This document shows positions 1 to 7,874 of a stretch of DNA of 64,000 nucleotides, piece by piece. The translations under genes and the position numbers were made by a program. Origin of the DNA: Parapedobacter sp051400755 (GTDB lineage Bacteria; Bacteroidota; Bacteroidia; Sphingobacteriales; Sphingobacteriaceae); the NCBI RefSeq assembly GCF_051400755.1, contig NZ_JBLFFL010000007.1, positions 150,480-214,479 on the forward strand. The letters are read 5' to 3'. The notes below the pieces were generated by a model that worked only from the letters and a program-made list of their open reading frames with translations, was not told the origin of the DNA and made no database searches. The stretch's first letter is position 1. Every line of letters begins with the position of its first letter.

Positions 1-1816
1 AACCGTCGTACCGGAAAGTAGCCATCAGGAGGTATTTTTTGAGGTAGTCATAAGAAAGGCGACCGAAGTAGCCAATCAATACCTGCTCCTCGAAGTTGCT
101 GTCCGCTCCGGTTTTATTAGGTCCTGCTGTGAGCGTCGGCACCTTATCCGAGCTGGCCCCTGTCGCACTGGCTGAAAAGGTCTTATTGTCAGTTACCTGA
201 TAGGAATATCCGGCCATCCCGGATAGCGCATGCTGGGTGCCAAAGGTCTCATCGTATGAGAGGTATGCATCTATTTTGGTTCTTCCCAATTCACCAAACT
301 CAGATTCGGTGGTCCTAAGCCCGCTGAATTCATGCGCTTTTTCGAAATAATCAAATTGCGTCACATGATTATAATTCGAAACCTGGACATTCGCTTTCAA
401 CTGGTCCAAGATACGGTAGTCCAACCCGCCTATCAATGAAAGCCGCCTGTCCTTATTTGCTTGGTCTCTTGTATAATCCCACCAAACGGGATTAGGAGAA
501 GACGCATTATAGCCTGGTGTTGGCCTCCCATCTGCGTAGTATATTTTCTGGGTAGCCGGAGTAGCCAGCCCCCGGGCGATCACGTTCATCTGGTTTTCGA
601 ACTGGCTTGATCCCGTTGAGGAAAAGTCGATGGCCGTGTTCACGTTTAGTCTCTCCGAAATTTTTACATCCGTTCTGGCGCGCGCGCTATACCGGGAATA
701 ACCGGTACCTAAGGCTACACCCGCGTCGTCCGTATAACCACCACTCGCGGCATACCGAAGATATTCATTGCCCCCATCGATGCCCAAGTAATAATTCTGC
801 CAGAGCACATCGCGGTACATCAGTGATTGATAATCGTTATCTTGATAGATCAGCGTTCTGCTCGGGTCCAGCGGATCCGGCATCGAACCATAACCAGCCG
901 GTACGGATTCGCCTTCGTTCAGGTAACGCGTCGAATAAATGGAATTTTCATCGTTCGCGGAACTGGCGGAATAGCCGGAGGAATTATTGTATTGCGGATT
1001 GGGACTCAACGCAACAGCTGGCCTCACTGTATTGATATAGTCCCGCGCATTCATGAAATCGATCAGGGTTTCCGGCTCCTGATGCGCAAGGCTTACATCG
1101 AAGGTGATCCGGGGCGCCTGCGAAGCCGAACCTTTCTTTGTCGTGATCAACACTACCCCGTTGGATGCGCGCGAGCCGTAAATGGCGGTAGAAGCAGCAT
1201 CTTTCAGTACTTCAATCGATTCCACGTCGTTGGGGTTGATGCCGGAAAAAGCCCGCTCCACACCATCTACCAGTACCAACGGATCATTGGATTTATTGAT
1301 AGACGACCCACCCCGTATTCGGAAAATGGCATCCGCCCCCGGTGTGCTGTTTGCCTGATACACCCGCGCACCGGCGATTTTACCTTTTAGTCCCTCACCC
1401 ACCGTACTGATGGGTATGTCCCGCAGTGCCTCTCCGCCGATCTTGGTAATGGCCGATGTAATGGTTCGGCGCGACTGCGTTCCGTATCCCACCACGACGA
1501 CTTCTTCCAAACTCTCGTTTGCCTCAGCTAGCGTAATGTTGACCTCGTTTGACGACGGTATAGCCGCTTCCGTTACTTCAAACCCGACGGTTGAAAAAAC
1601 AAGAACTCCTCCCGAGGATGGAACACGGACCTGAAACGCACCGTTTTCATCGGTAGTGGTCTTCACCTCCGAATCTTTCAGCGAAACCGTCACCCCTTCC
1701 AGCGGCTTTCCGTCAGCTCCGCTGACGGTGCCTGCGACCCTCCTGTCCTGTGCGGAGACGTGACTCGAAAACACGATGCCGCACAGAAAAATAAAAAATA
1801 AAAAAATAGACCTCAT
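1..1816 (-). CDS. SusC/RagA-family TonB-dependent outer-membrane receptor, partial
   Basis: The start codon is at 1816 and the frame stays open to the left edge, so about 605 N-terminal residues are visible and the C-terminal half is missing. The product begins with a signal peptide ending near VSAQ, then a carboxypeptidase-regulatory-like domain (VAGTVSGADGKPLEGVTV), the SusC signature LEEVVVVGYGTQ, and a plug domain with VLVDGVER and SIEVLKDAASTAIYGSRA. These are family hallmarks of receptors that import oligosaccharides with a SusD lipoprotein, powered by TonB. The SusD partner would be expected just beyond the left edge. Upstream lie a sialidase and a sulfatase-sialidase fusion, so the substrate is probably a sialylated and sulfated host-type glycan; that is inference from context. 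Its own promoter and operator lie at 1849-1899. Confidence 0.96.
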   Translation of the reverse strand, partial: MRSIFLFFIFLCGIVFSSHVSAQDRRVAGTVSGADGKPLEGVTVSLKDSEVKTTTDENGAFQVRVPSSGGVLVFSTVGFEVTEAAIPSSNEVNITLAEANESLEEVVVVGYGTQSRRTITSAITKIGGEALRDIPISTVGEGLKGKIAGARVYQANSTPGADAIFRIRGGSSINKSNDPLVLVDGVERAFSGINPNDVESIEVLKDAASTAIYGSRASNGVVLITTKKGSASQAPRITFDVSLAHQEPETLIDFMNARDYINTVRPAVALSPNPQYNNSSGYSASSANDENSIYSTRYLNEGESVPAGYGSMPDPLDPSRTLIYQDNDYQSLMYRDVLWQNYYLGIDGGNEYLRYAASGGYTDDAGVALGTGYSRYSARARTDVKISERLNVNTAIDFSSTGSSQFENQMNVIARGLATPATQKIYYADGRPTPGYNASSPNPVWWDYTRDQANKDRRLSLIGGLDYRILDQLKANVQVSNYNHVTQFDYFEKAHEFSGLRTTESEFGELGRTKIDAYLSYDETFGTQHALSGMAGYSYQVTDNKTFSASATGASSDKVPTLTAGPNKTGADSNFEEQVLIGYFGRLSYDYLKKYLLMATFRYDG

Positions 1817-1848
1817 AACTCAGTTAATTAAATATAGGAAATTGGTTA

Positions 1849-1899
1849 TTATGTAGAACATATCAACAAATATAAAACTTGCAACGCGACAGTTCCAAA
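1849..1899 (-). promoter_or_regulatory. susC promoter with overlapping FadR-type operator
   Basis: Read on the minus strand there is a TTTG -33 box (1896-1899), a 21-nt spacer and a TATATTTG -7 box (1867-1874), which matches the Bacteroidota consensus. Immediately downstream, where transcription should start, is TTATGTAGAACATAT on the plus strand (1849-1863), an imperfect inverted repeat TTATG-N5-CATAT. The same arrangement occurs upstream of the sulfatase-sialidase gene. A repressor bound here would block the start site. The likely regulator is the FadR-type protein encoded at 6280-6984; this link is inferred. Confidence 0.75.
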
Positions 1900-1913
1900 T
1901 ATTTATGCAGAAA

Positions 1914-3074
1914 TCACTCTTTTAGCGCATCCATAGTCGTCCGCCTTAAGACAAGCGACCAATCATCGTCCGGAGATTCCTTTTTTTCAAATAAGCAATA
2001 TATGGTGCCATCCGGCCCCACGGCCATATCGGAGTAACCAGAAATACCGTCATAAATCACCCGTTCAGTTCCCCATGCCTTGCCACTGTCCTCACTGGCC
2101 TTTAATGTTAGGTTTTGACGGGGGTGTTTCGGCAGGTGTTCACTATCCGGGTTCAAAAAGATCAAATAATCCGTTCCTTGATAATCAACCCCCAAAATAC
2201 TCGACATGCAAATCGGCTCAAATAACGCTTCATCGTATGCTGGAGTAGTCCATCCCGAAATTCCGTCTTTACTGAAGCTGACGCCCTTACGCCTCTTTTC
2301 CGATTCGTTTCGGATGCTCAACATTACCGTCCCGTCCGGCAACTGAACAGCCATCGTCTCACTGGGGTTTTTGAAGCCTTCAACTTCAGGCACCATTGCC
2401 CCCCGCTGCCAGGTCTTCCCGCTATCATCACTATAAATGGTCGCAATACGCGAAGGCCGATGGCTCCGATGCGGCGCTAATTTATCGGAGTTGGCAAGCC
2501 AGACAGGCACCAAGAGTCGTCCACTTTTAAGCTGGATGCTATGACCGGGACCTGGAGCTAAGACTTTCCAATCGTAATCTGTTTTAAAAGCCTCAAAGGT
2601 TGGCGTAATGTTCAACGGTGGTGCCCAGGTAAGACCATCATCCGTTGACTGGGTATAGTATGCATAGGCATAGTCGCGCTGATAAAGCAAGTGGATGGTT
2701 CCGTCATCTCCCACTATCGGGGTTGGATTGTCTGTTGGTTTATTTCCAGCTCGTTCGGCAACGACCTGTATAGGGCTCCAGGTACTACCCCCATCCTCAC
2801 TCCTCCGCAGCAATAAATCCATATCCGCCCAGTCACTCGCGCTTTCAATTCGACCCGCCGCAAACGCCAGAAGCGTTCCCTTTTTGGTAAGCACCAACGC
2901 TGGAATACGGGTAGATGAATACGCTCCGGCCGTGGGTTCAAATACAACCACCTCATTTTGTACAGCTTGTGCACTTTGCCTAATTTGGGCACTCGCAACA
3001 GGCACATGCAGGATGCACATTATCAAAACCGCTACTACCATCCATCCGATCTTATACGTCGTTATTTTCAACAT
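1914..3074 (-). CDS. Secreted exo-alpha-sialidase (GH33/BNR family)
   Basis: The 386-residue product starts with a signal peptide ending near ASAQ. It then has the sialidase RIP motif (STRIPALV), a DMDLLLRRS segment carrying the expected acid Asp, and several Asp-boxes of the type SxDxGxTW (RSEDGGSTW, STDDGLTW, SDDSGKTW, SEDSGKAW). Later come NPSETMAVQLPDG with the conserved Glu, SIRNE with a conserved Arg, and GYSDMAV with the expected nucleophile Tyr. All main GH33 active-site elements therefore appear present. It should release terminal sialic acid or a related nonulosonic acid from glycans outside the cytoplasm. It lies 15 bp downstream of the sulfatase-sialidase gene and is probably co-transcribed with it. 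The exact sugar specificity cannot be read from the sequence. Confidence 0.92.
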   Translation of the reverse strand: MLKITTYKIGWMVVAVLIMCILHVPVASAQIRQSAQAVQNEVVVFEPTAGAYSSTRIPALVLTKKGTLLAFAAGRIESASDWADMDLLLRRSEDGGSTWSPIQVVAERAGNKPTDNPTPIVGDDGTIHLLYQRDYAYAYYTQSTDDGLTWAPPLNITPTFEAFKTDYDWKVLAPGPGHSIQLKSGRLLVPVWLANSDKLAPHRSHRPSRIATIYSDDSGKTWQRGAMVPEVEGFKNPSETMAVQLPDGTVMLSIRNESEKRRKGVSFSKDGISGWTTPAYDEALFEPICMSSILGVDYQGTDYLIFLNPDSEHLPKHPRQNLTLKASEDSGKAWGTERVIYDGISGYSDMAVGPDGTIYCLFEKKESPDDDWSLVLRRTTMDALKE

Positions 3075-3089
3075 GAGTTATTCAATTAT

Positions 3090-6000
3090 TCAATTATTGG
3101 AAATCTGATCGATGTCAACCCGCTGGAACACCAAATCCGCTTGGCTGCTCTCATACAGGATGCCTACATGTCCTTCATCCACGGCTGTCAGGCATGAGTA
3201 TCCCCTACTTCGGCCTTCGTCCAACAAAATCCAATGTTGCGCTGGCCAGGTCTTCCCACGGTCGTGACTGATTTTAATGGTCATGTCCTCACGGAATTGT
3301 TTCGAGTTCGGATTGGAAAATAATAAAATTGCTCCATGGTTGTACAAGCTCGCCATGCATACAGGCTCCGGCAGTGCATGAAACGATGATGAATGCATCG
3401 TCCACGAGTTTCCAAGATCGTTGGTTATCGCAACGGCCCGTCCGTTGTCGTCACCCGATTTTCCCTTGTTTGCACTGAACCGCATGTTCAACATCAAGCT
3501 GTTGTCCGTCAGTTGAGCAACAGCACACTCCGTTGTGCCCGAATATGCCGGATTACTTGTTTTCCAGGTGATCCCCCCATCCGTACTGTAGGTAATGTTT
3601 GAAAAGGATTCGCCGTTTTTATTCCGCCCTTGGGTAGGAAATACCAGCGTACCATCAGCCATCGTAATGCCATTGCCCGGGGCGGGCGCCCACAGCCACC
3701 ATTCCGCTTTCTTGCACATCCGCGTCAGGTTAGTCGGCTTGCTCCAGCTTTTTCCGCCATCGGTACTCTTTACGATCAGGAACTGTGCGGTCTGCCGCTC
3801 GCCGAAGCCCGGCTGTGAACCTTTGTTGCGCCACTGGTGATTCCAATCGTCACTCTTCTCGGTCAGCCCTTCTATCCACTTGCCTGCTTCGTTGATCACG
3901 CCATGCATCCAGAGGCCGGCGATATAGATCGTATTCGTGTTTTTATCTACTAAAACACACGCATCGGACACGCCGTTGAATTTTTGAGGCAGGCCGTCCC
4001 ATTCGTCCATGTCGAGAACGATCTGAAGGGGTTCCCAAGATTGGCCATTGTCGCTACTTCGATGCAATCCGATATCCATATGCCCCTGCAAATCCCGGGC
4101 ACTTTCATATCGGGCATCAAAGATTGCCAACAACGTCCCATCATTGGTTCTCGCCAAACCAGGAATCCGCGCCGTATGCACACCATCTTGCATATGCTTC
4201 CGCACGGCCACCCCCACCCGCTGCCGGATCGGTTGTGCAGGCGGACTTACCTCAATCGTTTTTCCACCCACGCGCAGCGATACGCAGCGGGCCGCAACCA
4301 AATGGTCCAGGTTCGTCGACGGCGACAGCTCATACGATACCCACAGGTAATTATCCCCCGGCTGCAACAGTTGGCGACCGGTCATTTGTACTGCCTGCTC
4401 ACTGAGCTTAGACTCACCGAAAAGCGGTTTCTGGATCTCGTTCATGTTTCCAGCGACTGAATCGGTTCCATAATAATAGACCCGTACTGCCGATATATCG
4501 CTCAATTGGGTAGTTCCTTCTGTCGTAAGTTGGATTTCCTCCAGCCAAGCGTCCTCAACCTCTTCCGGCACTGCTACCTTAATCTGCAATACCGGATTGT
4601 TGTTCTTATTAATTAATACAGGTACCTGCCATTGGCTTTGTGCCGCAGGAGGTAGTACATATGCTGGATTGATCGGCGGCATTTGCACGCCGGTTTCCTT
4701 GCGCCAGGTTTCCAGCATGCTCAAGAGCGCCGCTGCCGTGTCTTTGTTGACCGATGCCAAATTGCGCGATTCGGTGATGTCTGACTTCAGGTCGTACAAT
4801 TCCAGCATGCCGTCTTCGAGCGATTCAATCAGCTTCCAGTCGCCATACCGGATCGCACTGAGCGGGGCAGACGGGTTGGGATGGCCGGTTCCGACGTAGT
4901 TCGGAAAATGCCAATAAAGCGCGTCCCGTGCCAGCGTCCCCTTTTGTTTAAGTACAGGGAGGATACTGATGCCATCCTTATGTTGATCAGGCAGCAGGGG
5001 CAATCCTGCCATCTCCAATATACTCGGGTAGAGGTCGGTCGTAATCACCGGCACTTCCGAAACCGATGCCTTGTCCGTGACCCCCGGCCAGCGGATGATC
5101 AACGGCACGCGGATCCCACCTTCGTAGAAATTACCCTTATTGCCCCTGAATGGATAGTTCGATGTCTGCCTGCCGAATCCGCCGTTATCAGAGGTAAAGA
5201 TAATGATGGTGTTTTCGGCCAGCCCGGACGCCGCCAATTTTCCCATGACGGTCCCCATGCTGGCATCCACGCTTTCAATCATGGCGGCATAAGCGGGCTT
5301 CACGTGTCCTTTCAGCGAATCCGGAGTCTTCCTTTCATAACGTGCCTGAATGTCCTTCTTTGCCTGAATAGGTGTATGCACGGCGTAGTGAGACAAATAC
5401 AGAAAAAAGGGCTTATCACGGTTGCTTTCTATAAAATCCACTGCTTCTGCGGTCAACCGATCGGTCAGGTATTCCCCAGGCTTACCATCGGGAAGTGTGT
5501 TCCATTCTACCCAAGGCTGCCCTTCTGCCATCCGCCACCGGGCGTGGTATGGATAGAAATGTTCGCCCGTATGCCCGTGGTGATTGCCCCCGATGCTGAC
5601 GTCAAAGCCCTGGTATTCGGGGTAGTAGGCCGGATCATCGCAGACATGCCACTTGCCGATACTCGCCGTAGTATAGCCATCTGCCTTTAAGGCCTCTGCG
5701 ATCGTCTCTTCTTCCAACGGAAGATTCATTACATAGTCCGCATCTTTCAGCGGTGTACCCTTGCCTTCGTCGATGCGTTTATAACCCTGGATCGGAATAG
5801 CATGGGTAATATGCAAACGGGCGGGATTTTTGCCGGTAAGCAAACTGGCTCGGGTTGGCGAGCAGAGCGTACTGCTCGCATAAGCATGTGTAAACCGCAT
5901 GCCCGATTTCGCTAATCGGTCAATGTGTGGTGTTTCGTAATAATCACTGCCGTAACAGCTGACATCGCTGTATCCTAAGTCATCGACAAGAAAGACGATG

Positions 6001-6098
6001 ATATTCGGTCTTCGCGGGGACTGGGTATTTTGTGCAACAGCGCAGGCTGAAAAGCACGCGCCATGGAATAGGCATAAAATCAACAGCGCTAACCGCAT
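3090..6098 (-). CDS. Sulfatase-sialidase fusion protein
   Basis: This 1002-residue secreted protein joins two enzymes. After a signal peptide (about residues 1-22), residues 30-470 form a type I sulfatase: metal-binding DD at 39-40, the formylglycine site C79 in LCSPTRASLLTG, and FTSDNGG. Residues about 487-625 resemble the N-terminal accessory domain of BNR neuraminidases. From about 640 a second GH33-type domain follows with RIPGLART, HMDIGLHRS, Asp-boxes (SSDNGQSW, STDGGKSW, STDGGITW, SHDRGKTW), TTECAVAQL and GYSCLTA. Both active sites look intact. The natural reading is that one polypeptide removes a sulfate and an adjacent or nearby sialic acid from the same glycan. Sulfatases alone and sialidases alone are common in glycan-use loci; the fusion is less usual. 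Confidence 0.93.
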   Translation of the reverse strand: MRLALLILCLFHGACFSACAVAQNTQSPRRPNIIVFLVDDLGYSDVSCYGSDYYETPHIDRLAKSGMRFTHAYASSTLCSPTRASLLTGKNPARLHITHAIPIQGYKRIDEGKGTPLKDADYVMNLPLEEETIAEALKADGYTTASIGKWHVCDDPAYYPEYQGFDVSIGGNHHGHTGEHFYPYHARWRMAEGQPWVEWNTLPDGKPGEYLTDRLTAEAVDFIESNRDKPFFLYLSHYAVHTPIQAKKDIQARYERKTPDSLKGHVKPAYAAMIESVDASMGTVMGKLAASGLAENTIIIFTSDNGGFGRQTSNYPFRGNKGNFYEGGIRVPLIIRWPGVTDKASVSEVPVITTDLYPSILEMAGLPLLPDQHKDGISILPVLKQKGTLARDALYWHFPNYVGTGHPNPSAPLSAIRYGDWKLIESLEDGMLELYDLKSDITESRNLASVNKDTAAALLSMLETWRKETGVQMPPINPAYVLPPAAQSQWQVPVLINKNNNPVLQIKVAVPEEVEDAWLEEIQLTTEGTTQLSDISAVRVYYYGTDSVAGNMNEIQKPLFGESKLSEQAVQMTGRQLLQPGDNYLWVSYELSPSTNLDHLVAARCVSLRVGGKTIEVSPPAQPIRQRVGVAVRKHMQDGVHTARIPGLARTNDGTLLAIFDARYESARDLQGHMDIGLHRSSDNGQSWEPLQIVLDMDEWDGLPQKFNGVSDACVLVDKNTNTIYIAGLWMHGVINEAGKWIEGLTEKSDDWNHQWRNKGSQPGFGERQTAQFLIVKSTDGGKSWSKPTNLTRMCKKAEWWLWAPAPGNGITMADGTLVFPTQGRNKNGESFSNITYSTDGGITWKTSNPAYSGTTECAVAQLTDNSLMLNMRFSANKGKSGDDNGRAVAITNDLGNSWTMHSSSFHALPEPVCMASLYNHGAILLFSNPNSKQFREDMTIKISHDRGKTWPAQHWILLDEGRSRGYSCLTAVDEGHVGILYESSQADLVFQRVDIDQISNN

Positions 6099-6132
6099 CG
6101 TGTTATAGAGTTTATGAATTGGTTCTACATTA

Positions 6133-6183
6133 TTATGTAGAACATAACAACAAACATACGTGCTTTGCTTTTATATTTCCAAA
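6133..6183 (-). promoter_or_regulatory. Sulfatase-sialidase promoter with overlapping operator
   Basis: On the minus strand a TTTG -33 box (6180-6183) is separated by 21 nt from a TATGTTTG -7 box (6151-6158). TTATGTAGAACATAA (6133-6147), a perfect 5-bp inverted repeat around TAGAA, covers the expected start site. A second overlapping perfect inverted repeat, TTCTACAT-N4-ATGTAGAA, spans 6123-6142. The spacing and order are the same as at susC, which strongly suggests shared control by one repressor. Confidence 0.78.
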
Positions 6184-6279
6184 TTATTTTCAAAAAAAAA
6201 TTCTTTGCTAACGAGTGCAATAACCCGTTGGGACTATAACCTTAAACCGATAAAATGGGGGTGTTTGGTTTAGCGCGTT

Positions 6280-6984
6280 TTATTTGCCAACGCGCTCAAA
6301 ATGCGGACCGAGATGTTCTTTCATCCCCTGCCGGAAATCTTCGGGGCCACCGGTCTTTAATAATTCAAGCAGATCCCGGTGCGTCACTTTGCCCACTTTG
6401 GCTTCGCCGTTGATTTTGGCTTCCTCACTGACTACATATTCAAATACGGGCAGCAACATATTCTGAAATCGCCTGAAGGTATCATTTCCGGTCATCTGGT
6501 AAAGTTTGCCGTGGAAAGCAATTTCGTATTTGACCTTGAAAGGTTTCTGCACTTTATTCACCTCTTTATTGACAATCTGCTCAAGCTCTTTCAGGTCCTG
6601 TTCGGTCATTCGGGCGTATAGTACATCTGCTAACCCCATTTCGAGCACTAACCGTAACTCGAACAGGTCTTTTAAGGTCTTCTGATCCAATATCAGCGGG
6701 TCCATTACGCGTTCAAATCCCCCGAGGATATCGGGTTCTGCGAGCACCATGCCCCGCTTTTTCTTGGTTTCGATCATGCCGAGCATCCGCAGCCTGCTAA
6801 GCGCTTCGCGGACCACGTTGCGGCTTACATCCAGAGCTTCGGCCAGTTCGAGCTCCTTGGGCAATGCATCACCCGGTTTGAATGCCTTTTTTTTCAAATA
6901 CTCGCGTAACCGTATTTCTACCACGTCGGCCATGGTGGTCGATGCAATCTTCGCTATATCTTTGCTTAAACTTTTACTCGGCAT
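6280..6984 (-). CDS. FadR/GntR-family transcriptional regulator
   Basis: The N-terminal winged helix-turn-helix is typical of GntR proteins (PGDALPKELELAEALDVSRNVVREALSRLRMLGMIETKKKRG). The C-terminal part is an all-helical FCD-type ligand-binding domain (LFELRLVLEMGLADVLYARM, FHGKLYQMTGN, HRDLLELLKTG), the part that binds acidic metabolites such as sugar acids in FadR relatives. I chose the ATG at 6984 because the protein then starts directly before the conserved helix; an ATG at 7014 would add ten residues. It sits between the glycan-cleavage genes and the SDR/dehydratase pair, so it is the obvious candidate regulator of both. A degenerate copy of the operator (7028-7042) lies just upstream, suggesting autoregulation. 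Confidence 0.9.
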   Translation of the reverse strand: MPSKSLSKDIAKIASTTMADVVEIRLREYLKKKAFKPGDALPKELELAEALDVSRNVVREALSRLRMLGMIETKKKRGMVLAEPDILGGFERVMDPLILDQKTLKDLFELRLVLEMGLADVLYARMTEQDLKELEQIVNKEVNKVQKPFKVKYEIAFHGKLYQMTGNDTFRRFQNMLLPVFEYVVSEEAKINGEAKVGKVTHRDLLELLKTGGPEDFRQGMKEHLGPHFERVGK

Positions 6985-7027
6985 CTTTGGAAATGTGTGC
7001 AAACAAAAATGCACTATTTTTTTGTGA

Positions 7028-7042
7028 TTATGTAGGACAAAA
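7028..7042. promoter_or_regulatory. Degenerate FadR-type operator copy
   Basis: TTATGTAGGACAAAA matches the two operators at 1849 and 6133 over its first nine bases, plus the following GACA with one mismatch, but has a weak right half. It lies 44 bp upstream of the chosen start of the regulator gene. A weaker affinity would suit autoregulation. Support is sequence similarity only. Confidence 0.45.
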
Positions 7043-7088
7043 TAAAATTCAGGACCTGTATCGCATTTATTAAAACGTTGAAATGCCG

Positions 7089-7856
7089 CTATTCATACGG
7101 TGATGGGCTCACCGAACTCCACCCCCCATCGATGACAAGTGTCTGACCGGTAATGTGTCTGGCCTGATCGCTGACCAAAAATGATACCGCTGCTGCGACA
7201 TCCGCTGGCGTGCCGGCCCTGCCCATCGGCGTAATTTCAGCCCAAGTGGCGGCGTAGGAATCGTCTTCCGCTGTTCGCTCGGTCAGCGTAGCTCCTGGCG
7301 CGACAGTATTGACATTGATCCCATAGGGTGCCAATTCCAGCACCAGGTGTTTGGCCAGCAACTCCAATGCCGCTTTTGACATGCCGTAGGCCGCCAGGTT
7401 TTTGTGGGCTTGGCGGCCGGTCACGGACGACATAAATAACAGTGATCCACCGGTTCCTTGTTGGATCATTCGTTTTGCGGCTTCCTGCGCTAAAAAAAAA
7501 GTTCCCCCGAGGTTGACCTGCATCACGCGGTTAAACGACTCGGGTGAATAATCCAGAAAATCGCCGAATAACGTGATCCCTGCATTGGCGACGACAATAT
7601 CCAAGGTTCCGGTCTCGGTTACTGCCGAATTGACCAATTGCTTAATGAACGCCAGATCGCCCGAATCACCGGGACAGGCGATGCAACGGCCGATGGCTTC
7701 GATGCGGCGCTGGGCATTTTCTGCCAGCGACTTGTCAATGTCGTTTAATAATACGGTCGCCCCTCCCGATGCCAATTGCCGGCATATTTCAAAGCCGATC
7801 CCCTGTCCTGCTCCCGTCACGATGGCGGTCTTACCGCTGTATGTTGCTGAAACCAT
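7089..7856 (-). CDS. SDR-family NAD(P)-dependent oxidoreductase
   Basis: This is a classical short-chain dehydrogenase of 255 residues. It has the nucleotide-binding TGAGQGIG at 14-21, NAG at 91-93, the active-site Ser near 143, and YGMSK with catalytic Y157 and K161. The C-terminus (ITGQTLVIDGGWS) is typical. Its stop-to-start neighbour upstream is an IlvD/Edd sugar-acid dehydratase only 18 bp away, so the two are probably co-transcribed. Together they fit a non-phosphorylative pathway in which a sugar or keto-acid is oxidised and a sugar acid is dehydrated. The exact sugar (for example fucose, rhamnose, arabinose or a uronate product) cannot be decided here. Confidence 0.9.
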   Translation of the reverse strand: MVSATYSGKTAIVTGAGQGIGFEICRQLASGGATVLLNDIDKSLAENAQRRIEAIGRCIACPGDSGDLAFIKQLVNSAVTETGTLDIVVANAGITLFGDFLDYSPESFNRVMQVNLGGTFFLAQEAAKRMIQQGTGGSLLFMSSVTGRQAHKNLAAYGMSKAALELLAKHLVLELAPYGINVNTVAPGATLTERTAEDDSYAATWAEITPMGRAGTPADVAAAVSFLVSDQARHITGQTLVIDGGWSSVSPSPYE

Positions 7857-7874
7857 TATTTATCCTGCTTAATA

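Noticed and set aside
607..1634. Plus-strand open frames opposite SusC
   Set aside because: The minus strand reads continuously as a SusC receptor with all hallmarks; the plus frames are shadows.
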